Below the pieces are notes generated by a model. The model did no database searches. It worked only from the letters and a program-made list of their open reading frames with translations, and had not been told where the DNA came from. A program made the translations under genes and the position numbers. From CBEULR01 sp965544035 (GTDB lineage Bacteria > Bacillota > Desulfotomaculia > Desulfotomaculales > Desulforudaceae): DNA of 64,000 nucleotides. The stretch lies in contig CBEULR010000001.1 of the NCBI GenBank assembly GCA_965544035.1, positions 124,001 through 188,000 of the forward strand, written 5' to 3'. This document shows, piece after piece, positions 16,063-22,931 of the stretch. Position 1 is the first letter of the stretch. Each line of letters opens with the position of its first letter.

Positions 16063-16330
16063 GGGTGGGCCCCTGGCCTCTCCCAAACCAGAGCAATGAA
16101 GGCGGCGTCGGAATCGGCCACCGAAATCATCAGATCTGCAGCCTGAGGGAGGACCGCGGCATAAGTAGCGGCTACCTCCCTCTTAGCTACCGGTCCCAAT
16201 CCCGTAGCCAGTGCGGGGGTGGCCGGTGACTGGATTCCGCCACCCCTCCACCCATATACCCGAGAGCGTTAGCGGCGTTCATCAGAACGTCGGCTGTAAC
16301 CCGGGTAAGATCCTCCGTGAGCGTCCTCAT
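16059..16330 (-). pseudogene. Decayed macro-domain (ADP-ribose-binding) gene
   Basis: From ATG 16330, 15 bases after the stop of the upstream hydrolase gene, the first frame gives DLTRVTADVLMNAANALGYM then GGGVA, the ADP-ribose-binding signature of macro domains. It stops at TAG (16189-16187). A second frame, reached by one frameshift between about 16205 and 16245, continues PALATGLGPVAKREVAATYA and ends at 16059, resembling the C-terminal half of the same domain. The combined length is about 90 residues where a macro domain needs about 150-180, so a central segment is missing as well. It overlaps the last bases of ttuA on the other strand. Confidence 0.55.
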
Positions 16331-16344
16331 CTTCCGCGTTCTTC

Positions 16345-16989
16345 TTAGTTCCGCTCAACCGCTGGTTCCAGCACGACGATTATGGGCTCGTCCGGCAGGG
16401 ATTCGCGGTTCAATGTCAGGTGTGTCGCCGTCTTGACATTGCGGAAATGACGGGTAAAGACGTCGACGCCGGTGATCGGGAAATCAAGGTAACGGGTCTT
16501 GTAGTGCATGGGCACTGTTACCCGTGGCTTCAGCCGTTCGACTGTTTCACGGGCCTGATCAGCATCAATGGTGAAGGTGCCGCCGACCGGGATCAGTAAC
16601 AGGTCGATTCTCCCCAACGATTCCATCTGCTTTGCGGTGAGCAGGTGTCCCAGGTCGCCCATGTGGCAGACACGCACTCCGTCCATCTCGAAGACAAAAA
16701 CCGTGTTTGAACCGCGCAATGCCCCCTTTAGCCCGTCGTGATACGTTGAAATACCTTCAAAGGAGATACCTTTGTGGTAGTGCTCACCGGGGCCTTCGAC
16801 TACCGACGGGTTGCCCGGAAGCAGTCCGACGGCATTGTGGTCGAAGTGCTGATGACTAACGGTGACGACGTCCACCTCTCGGATGGGTGGTGGATAACCC
16901 ACGGTTTCGTCAAAAGGATCGGTCAAGACCCTGATTCCGTCTTTCGACTGCAGCAAGAAACACGCGTGTCCGAGCCATCTTATGTCCAC
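16345..16989 (-). CDS. Metallo-beta-lactamase-fold hydrolase (UPF0173-like)
   Basis: About 214 residues. The start is the GTG at 16989 because AGGAGG lies eight bases upstream; the longer frame runs through that ribosome site. The fold begins DIRWLGHACFLLQSKDGIRV, followed by LTDPFDE. The metal motif VSHQHFDHNAVG (HxHxDH type) is present, then HMGDLGHLL and, near the end, PRVTVPMHYKT with another metal ligand His. Such proteins are cytoplasmic and mostly uncharacterised; substrate unknown. The macro-domain remnant lies immediately downstream in the same direction. Confidence 0.85.
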   Translation of the reverse strand: MDIRWLGHACFLLQSKDGIRVLTDPFDETVGYPPPIREVDVVTVSHQHFDHNAVGLLPGNPSVVEGPGEHYHKGISFEGISTYHDGLKGALRGSNTVFVFEMDGVRVCHMGDLGHLLTAKQMESLGRIDLLLIPVGGTFTIDADQARETVERLKPRVTVPMHYKTRYLDFPITGVDVFTRHFRNVKTATHLTLNRESLPDEPIIVVLEPAVERN

Positions 16990-17507
16990 AACAAACACCT
17001 CCTGATTGCATATTTCGATACATGGTTCTACAGACGCAAATCCAATCCCTTCCATCTGAAGATAATATCTAGTATCCGTTTCCTATAGTGCCGCTATACC
17101 TTTCCTGAGGATAGTTCCATATCCCTGTGACATCCGGGTTTCCCCCGGTCTCCGTTTAGCGATTCAACTATTTCTAAGCTCGGCTGGTGTGGGGCAGCTC
17201 CATCCTGGGATTGTTTACGGGCGCTTTTCCAAAGGGGCGATCCAGACGGTCGGCCCCAGACTGTATACTGCAGAGGCGTCCGTAAACGTCTCCCCGGGGG
17301 CCGCACCCTCCTCGCCTTCGCCGGGAATACTGCCCGATTCACACAAGTCGCCTGGAGGTAAACCCGGATGTCACGACCCGATTTCATTCCTCTCAAGGTG
17401 TCCACCAGGATGACCCCGGAGTTTGTAATGATGTAGCAAACACAAGAGACCGGCCCGTAGTGGGCCGGTCTTTCAGGGGGAGTCGGATCCGTCGCCACCG
17501 GGGACGG
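16990..17507. other. Gene-poor gap with a long-range inverted repeat
   Basis: No supported gene. A perfect 15-base inverted repeat (GTGACATCCGGGTTT at 17127-17141, complement at 17360-17374) encloses 218 bases. A 22-codon plus-strand frame at 17369-17437 has GGAGG nine bases upstream but no other support. A minus-strand stretch near 17380-17440 reads like a beta-lactamase-fold start (GVILVDT), but the frame is not sustained. A terminator at 17447-17473 closes the gene at 17508. Confidence 0.4.
17447..17473 (-). terminator. Intrinsic terminator of cassette 1
   Basis: AGACCGGCCC (17447-17456) pairs with GGGCCGGTCT (17462-17471) around a 5-base loop. T-rich sequence follows on the minus strand and TTT on the plus strand. 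It lies 35 bases after the stop of the membrane protein at 17508. Confidence 0.7.
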
Positions 17508-18203
17508 TTAGTGGCTGGATGCCGTAATTCCCAAACCCTCAAAGATAAACATGATGCTGAAACCATACCAGACGGTATAAACGATGTAAAAGGCGAGAAG
17601 GAAAATGGTGATGCCTGCCCGCTCACTGACACTGGCCGCGTCTATGCCCGCAAAGTTGTAAGCCGGTTCGAGCGCCCTCTCGGAAACCTTTTTAACAAAC
17701 AGCGAATCTTGGAACCTGCCTTCATCGGCGTAGGCAGTCTGAATCTGGCTGAAGGCTTTGTGCCAGTAGTACACGACATGCGTGGCATCCTGCACTCCAT
17801 ATCGGGTTTCTATGGCTGCCTGGTTTTCATTGAAGAGGTCATCGGAGTCCTGAATGGCAGCGGCCAGCACGGCGTCAAGCCGTCCGTCCACCTCAACCGC
17901 ATCGGGGCCGACGGTTACCTTCGCGCCGGCGCCTTCAAACATCTTGGCCAGCGTCTCAGCCTGCACTGCGTCGTCGACCTTAATGCGCACCGCTAGCTGC
18001 CCCTGGTAGTCGGCCGCCTCTTCCCTAACTTGGGGAATGTAGTACGATGATCCTTTAGAGAGCGAATTGAAGAGGTCATCGGCGGCTTCCATTCCCGTCT
18101 GCCCGTTAAAGACCGGGGTGAAGAGCGGAATAAGAAGCAACAGGAACAGGACCAGGGAGATCACACCTTTAGTAAACTGTCTTCTATCCACGATCATCGG
18201 CAT
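17508..18203 (-). CDS. Two-helix membrane protein of the TauE/SafE cassette, copy 1
   Basis: A 231-residue protein of a family I do not recognise. The layout is a short cytoplasmic N-terminus, helix one at about residues 12-32 (GVISLVLFLLLLIPLFTPVF), an exported domain of about 160 residues, and helix two near residues 200-220 (ITIFLLAFYIVYTVWYGFSI). The exported part contains LFNSLSKGSSYYIPQV, AETLAKMFEGAGA and ALEPAYNFAGI. ATG 18203 has GGAGGAGG nine bases upstream. It follows the TauE/SafE permease gene by 19 bases and has a close copy at 22213-22911, likewise behind a TauE/SafE gene, so it is probably a permease partner. Confidence 0.8.
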   Translation of the reverse strand: MPMIVDRRQFTKGVISLVLFLLLLIPLFTPVFNGQTGMEAADDLFNSLSKGSSYYIPQVREEAADYQGQLAVRIKVDDAVQAETLAKMFEGAGAKVTVGPDAVEVDGRLDAVLAAAIQDSDDLFNENQAAIETRYGVQDATHVVYYWHKAFSQIQTAYADEGRFQDSLFVKKVSERALEPAYNFAGIDAASVSERAGITIFLLAFYIVYTVWYGFSIMFIFEGLGITASSH

Positions 18204-18222
18204 CAAGATTCACCTCCTCCAA

Positions 18223-19530
18223 CTAGTGTCCGCCGCCCGCGGATGCATCGAGATCGCCTGCTCTTACCTTTGGTACGCCTTTGATAAAGGAGTAGATTAC
18301 CCAGATCGCAAATACGCCGACGATGGCAAAGAAGATGTAGAAGCTAAGGGCATCACAGATCGCAATAGCGCTTTTGCTGAACTGGGCGTAGCCGGCTTTG
18401 GTCATCGTTCCGGGCAGCGAAAAGACCCGGTTCACAAATCCGCCGATAACGGTAACCGCAAAGAACCCCTTGATCATAACGCCGGGAACAACCTTGGTGG
18501 TTATGGCCCCAATCTGGATCCCTAGGAGTGAACCGAGCAACAGGCCCATGGCCAGCGTGTAGAACACAAATCCGTACACGGCGTACTGGGTAATGGACGT
18601 ATAGCCTGCCGTAAAAATGATCTGGAAGATATCGGTACCCACCGTGGTGAAGGTGGACACACCCAAAAGGTAGACAAAGGTCGGGAAGAACACAAAGCCG
18701 CCGCCGATACCCATAATCGCCGCGATGAAGCCCACACACAAACCGACGATGATTACGGGCCAGATCGAGAGTCTCCGTCCTCCCGGTACTATGTTCTTAT
18801 CAAAGGTGACGTAAGGGGGCACCTTGATCGACTGAATTTTCTGCGCGATACGTGTCATTTCAGCTTTTGCCGCTTCAGAGTCGTCGGTGCCGGCCTTCTT
18901 ACTGGCGCGCAAGAAATCGTACAGGGTAAAGAAACCGATGAAGCCAAGGATCAGGACGTAAACAACACTGATGAAGGCATCACTTAATGCCGGATTGGAC
19001 TCGTAGATCGCACGCTGCAGCATTCCGCCGACAGTAGCACCCGATATTGAACCGACGACGAAGACTCCTGCCAGCGCAACACTGACGTTTCCCATCTTCC
19101 CGTGAATGGTAGCGCCCATAATGGCTTTGGCGAAGATGTGAAACATATCCGTACCCACGGACATAATCCCTTTAACACCCACGCTCATCAGGGCGGGAGT
19201 GAGAATAAACCCGCCGCCGGCGCCGATACATCCCGTCAGAAGACCCGCAATCAGCCCGATCAGGAGCGATACGGCGAACATTTCGAGAGTGGCGAAGGAC
19301 GGTGCGTAGGCACTCTTGCCCCCGATAATCGCCGGGAGTTCAGTGGCCGTAGCCAACTCCAGCCCGGCAAACACCAAAACCGGAATCATGCACAGAAAAA
19401 GCAGCTTTCTGCGCTTCTGAAGAATGAAGTTGCTGTTATTGATTGACCAGTTACCATACCATTTGCTGCCCTCCATCATTGCTTCATAGGCCAGGCGGGC
19501 AGTCCCTATCTTCTTGGTGTCAGCAGCCAA
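18223..19530 (-). CDS. TauE/SafE (TSUP) family anion permease, copy 1
   Basis: About 435 residues with roughly nine membrane helices. An unusual N-terminal cytoplasmic segment (KIGTARLAYEAMMEGSKWYG) precedes the first helix. The two TSUP half-repeats are clear: GLLTGCIGAGGGFILTPALM and AAIMGIGGGFVFFPTFVYLL. TSUP proteins move sulfite, sulfonates, thiosulfate or other organic anions. TTG 19530 is the likely start because GGGAGG overlaps the upstream GTG. It lies in a cassette with a DUF2292 small protein and the two-helix protein; the second copy is at 22932-24236 with most residues identical. Confidence 0.88.
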   Translation of the reverse strand: MAADTKKIGTARLAYEAMMEGSKWYGNWSINNSNFILQKRRKLLFLCMIPVLVFAGLELATATELPAIIGGKSAYAPSFATLEMFAVSLLIGLIAGLLTGCIGAGGGFILTPALMSVGVKGIMSVGTDMFHIFAKAIMGATIHGKMGNVSVALAGVFVVGSISGATVGGMLQRAIYESNPALSDAFISVVYVLILGFIGFFTLYDFLRASKKAGTDDSEAAKAEMTRIAQKIQSIKVPPYVTFDKNIVPGGRRLSIWPVIIVGLCVGFIAAIMGIGGGFVFFPTFVYLLGVSTFTTVGTDIFQIIFTAGYTSITQYAVYGFVFYTLAMGLLLGSLLGIQIGAITTKVVPGVMIKGFFAVTVIGGFVNRVFSLPGTMTKAGYAQFSKSAIAICDALSFYIFFAIVGVFAIWVIYSFIKGVPKVRAGDLDASAGGGH

Positions 19531-19553
19531 AGTATACACCTCCCTAAAGACTC

Positions 19554-19606
19554 GGTTGCCTTCTAGTTGACGCAGATCATCATTCGGCGATATGTTTCAG
19601 GCAACC
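19554..19606 (-). repeat. Inverted repeat between DUF2292 and TauE/SafE genes, cassette 1
   Basis: GGTTGCCT (19554-19561) and AGGCAACC (19599-19606) flank 37 bases just upstream of the permease ribosome site. It may fold in the mRNA. The corresponding gap in cassette 2 holds the terminator-like element at 24332-24396 instead. Confidence 0.4.
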
Positions 19607-19682
19607 CTCCTCTCCACAGGGTTTCAGATGTATGAAATAACTCACCAATAACATCCGGTTTGTGCAAAACGAGTCCCAGTGG

Positions 19683-19904
19683 TTAGCGGTTGCCGGATTC
19701 CGACCAGCGGTTCTTCTCCCTGCCCCGCTCCTGCTTGACCTTTTGATCCGACTCTTCATCCAGCCGTATCGTCTTAATGGACTCGTAGATCAGTACCGGC
19801 TCGCCGTTTTGGACAAGAAGCCTTACTTCACCCCAGCCCAATTGGCGGATGAAGCTCAAAAGCTTCAGTTCCCTCGGCGTCAACTCCGTCTTGGCGTTCG
19901 TCAA
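19683..19904 (-). CDS. DUF2292 (YezD-like) small protein, copy 1
   Basis: A 73-residue protein starting at TTG 19904 (GGAGGGG six bases upstream). The core LGWGEVRLLVQNGEPVLIYE followed by SIKTIRL fits the short DUF2292/YezD family, often found beside sulfur assimilation genes. The first third (TELTPRELKLLSFIRQ) is a helix, and the tail is charged. No known function. It heads cassette 1 and has a partner copy at 24406-24633. Confidence 0.7.
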   Translation of the reverse strand: MTNAKTELTPRELKLLSFIRQLGWGEVRLLVQNGEPVLIYESIKTIRLDEESDQKVKQERGREKNRWSESGNR

Positions 19905-20211
19905 CGTTATCCCCTCCTTCTCCCTAATCCAAAGGTTATGGGACCGGGCGACCCACCAAATTGAGACCGATAAGGTGCTTCGGCGAAATTCTCGTGTGAT
20001 CTGGTGCAAGGTGCTGCCGGTTTTCTAGAAAGGGGCGGATTCCGACTTATGTCCGGACAAAACAAAAAGGCCAGCGACCTCCAGTCCCAACAGACTGAAT
20101 GGTCAGCTGGCCTATTGTTCTTCAATTTGGCCTGATCCTATTGACTTATCCATCGCGCATTGGGCCACATTTCACAAGCCCAAAGACGCAGTTACAATGC
20201 TCCGTATACAC
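19905..20211 (-). ncRNA. Structured leader RNA of cassette 1
   Basis: The transcript from the promoter at 20212-20241 should run about 300 bases before the DUF2292 start. It crosses the switchable hairpin/terminator element at 20058-20132. It then passes three motifs shared in the same order with the leader of cassette 2: GCACCTTGC (20014-20006), AAGCACCTTA (19980-19971) and GGTGGGTC (near 19957-19950). It ends in AAGGAGGGGAT before the start codon. The family is not one I recognise; a riboswitch or attenuator is inferred. Confidence 0.5.
20058..20132 (-). terminator. Switchable terminator element, copy 1
   Basis: On the minus strand GGCCAGC-GACC pairs with GGTC-GCTGGCC (20112-20101 with 20079-20069), followed by TTTTTGTTTTG: a strong terminator. 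The first GGCC can instead pair with GGCC at 20132-20129 together with ATTG/CAAT, giving a second hairpin that excludes the terminator. The 29-base segment at the 5' end is nearly identical to that at 24396-24368 in cassette 2. Confidence 0.6.
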
Positions 20212-20241
20212 ATTTTATCAGAGTGATTTTCAGGATGTCAA
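20212..20241 (-). promoter_or_regulatory. Sigma-A-type promoter of cassette 1
   Basis: On the minus strand TTGACA (20241-20236) and TAAAAT (20217-20212) are separated by 18 bases. It lies downstream of the terminator of the zinc-finger gene and upstream of the switchable element, so it should drive the DUF2292-TauE/SafE-membrane protein cassette. Confidence 0.65.
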
Positions 20242-20296
20242 GGGTACCCTAAATTGTGAGACAATATTTTCTACATCACGCTATCCATTCCCTGAC

Positions 20297-20324
20297 AAAA
20301 AAGGCGCCCGTGAAACACGGGCGC
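20297..20324 (-). terminator. Intrinsic terminator of the zinc-finger protein gene
   Basis: GCGCCCGTG (20304-20312) pairs with CACGGGCGC (20316-20324) around a three-base loop. On the minus strand the stem runs straight into TTTTTT. It is 51 bases after the stop at 20375. Confidence 0.8.
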
Positions 20325-20374
20325 GAAGCATAAGTGTTGGGGAATTAAGGTTTATAAAATGAAGCGAAAAGTGA

Positions 20375-20683
20375 TCACCAATCAGACGGAGTCGTAACTC
20401 CCACCAGTGTACGCCCGCACTTGCTGCATGCCGCCCCTGGACGATCCAGACAAAACTCACCGCACCAAAGGCAAACACATTCCTTTTTGAACTTCAGTTT
20501 GAAGCAGTAACCTGCTTCAGGCCGGTACGAGCTGCAGCGGCCACAGATGCCGGGTGCCTTGTAGTAGATCCAGCTCTTATGCTCGTAGCCGGCGGGCTCA
20601 TAATTCGGGCAGAGACTCAATTCTTCGAAATCTTGTACGCCTGCCGGAGGTGATTCAGGGTAGAGATAGATCACTTCACCCAT
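20375..20683 (-). CDS. Small cysteine-rich (zinc-finger-like) protein, 102 aa
   Basis: Not recognised. The protein has ten cysteines grouped as CGRCSSYRPEAGYCFK, ECVCLWCGEFC and CSKCGR, suggesting two or three zinc ribbons or knuckles, plus a lone CPNYEP segment. The start MGEVIYLYPESPPAGVQDF is preceded by GGAGGG nine bases before ATG 20683. It is transcribed alone, with its own terminator. Its upstream region contains a TTGTATACAG box identical to one in front of the malic enzyme gene, whose 3' end is about 130 bases away. A nucleic-acid or metal-related role is possible but not shown. Confidence 0.65.
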   Translation of the reverse strand: MGEVIYLYPESPPAGVQDFEELSLCPNYEPAGYEHKSWIYYKAPGICGRCSSYRPEAGYCFKLKFKKECVCLWCGEFCLDRPGAACSKCGRTLVGVTTPSDW

Positions 20684-20791
20684 AGCCGCAGTCCCTCCTT
20701 TGGCGCTTATTTAAGAAGGTACTATTAGAGTTGTGAAACCGGTAACTTAATTACCTCTAGCATAGCGCGGACTAACCGAAATGTCAATGCT

Positions 20792-20801
20792 TTGTATACA
20801 G
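20792..20801. promoter_or_regulatory. TTGTATACAG box upstream of the zinc-finger gene
   Basis: TTGTATACAG, an almost palindromic TGTATACA core, lies about 110 bases upstream of the start at 20683. The identical ten bases occur at 22071-22080 upstream of malic enzyme. GntR/FadR-group repressors favour sites of this general shape; the regulator is not in the window. Confidence 0.4.
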
Positions 20802-20814
20802 TATTTTGTGTATT

Positions 20815-22050
20815 TTATTCAATCGCTGGATTTGAGACCGCGGAATAGGACACGGCTTCGGTGGGCTCGTGCAGCAGGGCTTTTCCTGCTACACCGGAAA
20901 CTATTGCCGCACGGGCGGTAGCCTCGGCAACCACCTCGACCACCTTTTGATCAAACGGTCTAGGAATGATGTACTCGGGACTGAGATCCTTCCCCACCAA
21001 ATCAGCTATGGCGTGGACTGCCGCCGTCTTCATGTCACCGTTGATATCGGTCGCGCGCACGTTGAGCGCGCCGCGAAAGACGCCGGGAAAGGCAAGCACA
21101 TTATTTATTTGATTAGGGCAGTCGGAACGGCCGGTGGCAACTACAGCCGCTCCCGCAGCTTTGGCCGCTTCGGGCATGATTTCGGGCTCAGGATTGGCCA
21201 GCGCGAAGACTATAGGATTAGAGGCCATCGACCGCACCATATCGAAGCTAACCAGGTTGGCGCGGGACACACCGATGAAAACATCAGCTCCCTGCAGGGC
21301 ATCCTCCAGGCGCCCCTTGAGACCTGATGGGTTAGTTAGTTCGGCAACCTGTTGCTTGTACGGATTCATCCCGTCGCCGCGGCCGGGATAAAGGATGCCT
21401 CTGCTGTCGCAGAGCAGGATTTGCTCTGCGCCGAGCCGCATGAGCAGATGGACAATCGCTATGCCGGCGGCTCCGGCTCCACTGATAACGATCCGGACTG
21501 ATTCGAGGGTTTTCCCGGTCAGCTTGAGGGCGTTGATCAAACCCGCAGCCACAACAATCGCCGTTCCGTGTTGATCATCGTGGAAGACCGGAATATTGAG
21601 CGATTCCTTGAGTCTCTCTTCAACTTCAAAACAGTCGGGGGCGGCGATATCCTCCAGGTTAATTCCGCCGAAGGAAGGAGCCATCAGCTCCACGGCACGC
21701 ACAACCTCCGCCGTATCGCGGGCAGCAAGGCAGATGGGAAACGCATTTACTCCCGCAAACGACTTAAAGAGCAGCGCCTTCCCCTCCATAATCGGGAGGG
21801 CGGCTTCCGGTCCGACGTCGCCCAGACCCAAAACGGCGGTGCCGTTGGTTACGATGGCAACCATGTTCCCCCTGCCGGTGTAATCGTAGACGCGTTCGGG
21901 GTCTCTGCTGATTTCCATGCACGGTTCGGCTACCCCCGGAGTATACAGCAATGACAACTGCCGCTGATCAACCAGGGGTTGCTTTGGAACGATTTCAATC
22001 TTACCACGCAGTAGACGATGTAAATGCAATGCCTCTTCTCGGAAGTTCAT
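20815..22050 (-). CDS. NAD(P)-dependent malic enzyme
   Basis: A 411-residue enzyme of the short bacterial malic enzyme type (malate to pyruvate plus CO2). Landmarks: LLYTPGVAEPCMEISRDP near residue 35, TNGTAVLGLGDVGPEAALPI with the catalytic region MEGKALLFKSFAGVNAFPIC, metal ligands in NLEDIAAPDCFEVE and FHDDQHGTAIVVAAGL, and the nucleotide-binding loop ISGAGAAGIAI. Coenzyme choice cannot be read safely. ATG 22050 has a weak ribosome site (AAGGGTAGTG). It lies between the two TauE/SafE cassettes with a TTGTATACAG box 20 bases upstream, and supports the C4-acid theme of the region. Confidence 0.92.
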   Translation of the reverse strand: MNFREEALHLHRLLRGKIEIVPKQPLVDQRQLSLLYTPGVAEPCMEISRDPERVYDYTGRGNMVAIVTNGTAVLGLGDVGPEAALPIMEGKALLFKSFAGVNAFPICLAARDTAEVVRAVELMAPSFGGINLEDIAAPDCFEVEERLKESLNIPVFHDDQHGTAIVVAAGLINALKLTGKTLESVRIVISGAGAAGIAIVHLLMRLGAEQILLCDSRGILYPGRGDGMNPYKQQVAELTNPSGLKGRLEDALQGADVFIGVSRANLVSFDMVRSMASNPIVFALANPEPEIMPEAAKAAGAAVVATGRSDCPNQINNVLAFPGVFRGALNVRATDINGDMKTAAVHAIADLVGKDLSPEYIIPRPFDQKVVEVVAEATARAAIVSGVAGKALLHEPTEAVSYSAVSNPAIE

Positions 22051-22070
22051 ATTCTCACTACCCTTGTGTA

Positions 22071-22080
22071 TTGTATACAG
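22071..22080. promoter_or_regulatory. TTGTATACAG box upstream of malic enzyme
   Basis: The same ten bases as at 20792-20801, located 20-30 bases upstream of the malic enzyme start, where a repressor would block transcription or initiation. It suggests co-regulation of the two genes. Confidence 0.45.
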
Positions 22081-22134
22081 AATCCTGCACTACATTTTAC
22101 ACCGCCGATCTTCTCCTGACAATAGAAATTGTCA

Positions 22135-22171
22135 AAAGAGTCCGGCAAATGTTCGTTTTGCCGGACTCTTT
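22135..22171. terminator. Strong bidirectional terminator after cassette 2
   Basis: A perfect 15-base stem (AAAGAGTCCGGCAAA at 22135-22149 with its complement at 22157-22171) and a 7-base loop. T-rich ends on both strands allow termination in either direction. It lies 41 bases after the stop at 22213. Confidence 0.85.
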
Positions 22172-22212
22172 AGTTTGGATGTCTGTTGGATTCAAGCAGT
22201 ATTAGGAGTCAG

Positions 22213-22911
22213 CTAATGTTTTTCCGCCGTGATGCCCAGTCCTTCAAAGATGAACATGATGCTGAAGCCATACCAGACAGTGTAGGCCACATAGAAGCAG
22301 AGAAGGAACACTGTAATGCCCGCACGCTCACTGACTTTTGCCGCCGGAATCCCGGCGAAATTGTAGGCCGGCTCCAGCGCCCGTTCGCGCACCTTCTTCA
22401 TGAAGAGCGCGTCGCTGAACTGCTGGTCTGCCGTGAATGCCTTTTCAATCTGACCGAAGGCGTCGTGCCAATAATAGAGCACTGCTCGCGCGTTATCGGT
22501 AGCGTAGCGGGTCTCGATGGCCTGTTCTCTTTCCCAGAACAGATCATCAGCGTCGGCTGTGGCGGCGTTGAGTACGGCGGCCATATCGCCGGAGACCTCA
22601 ACGGTGTTCTGTCCTGTGCTGACTGAAGCGCCGGCTCCCTCAAACATCTTTGCCAGCGTCTCGGTATGTACCGCATCCTTGGCCTTGAGGGTCAAAGCCA
22701 CCTCGACTCCCCGATACTGTTCTGCTTCGGCGGCTACTTCTGTGATGTAGTAGGAAGAGCCTTTGGATAAAGAGTTGAACAGGTCATCGGCCCATTCCAT
22801 CCCCGTCTGCCCGTTAAACACCGGGGTGAAGAGGGGAATAAGCACAAAGATGAAGAGGATCAGGGACGCAATACCTTTGATGAATTGGCCTCTATTGACA
22901 ATGATAGGCAT
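22213..22911 (-). CDS. Two-helix membrane protein of the TauE/SafE cassette, copy 2
   Basis: A 232-residue paralogue of the protein at 17508-18203. It has the same topology: helix one near residues 12-32 (GIASLILFIFVLIPLFTPVF), an exported domain, and helix two near residues 200-220. The termini and helix two are almost unchanged between copies, and the exported domain is the most diverged part. Shared landmarks include LFNSLSKGSSYYI, AETLAKMFEGAGA/TETLAKMFEGAGA and RALEPAYNFAGI. ATG 22911 follows GGGAGG. It sits 20 bases after the TauE/SafE copy 2 gene and is closed by a strong terminator. Confidence 0.8.
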   Translation of the reverse strand: MPIIVNRGQFIKGIASLILFIFVLIPLFTPVFNGQTGMEWADDLFNSLSKGSSYYITEVAAEAEQYRGVEVALTLKAKDAVHTETLAKMFEGAGASVSTGQNTVEVSGDMAAVLNAATADADDLFWEREQAIETRYATDNARAVLYYWHDAFGQIEKAFTADQQFSDALFMKKVRERALEPAYNFAGIPAAKVSERAGITVFLLCFYVAYTVWYGFSIMFIFEGLGITAEKH

Positions 22912-22931
22912 TCGTGTTTCACCTCCCCCAA

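Noticed and set aside
17369..17437. 22-codon plus-strand frame after GGAGG
   Set aside because: Too short to support without conservation; its start lies in the inverted repeat arm.
17094..17498. 134-codon minus-strand frame containing GVILVDT, like the start of a beta-lactamase-fold protein
   Set aside because: The first residues are the terminator hairpin read as codons, and only about 17 residues look protein-like; no metal motif follows.
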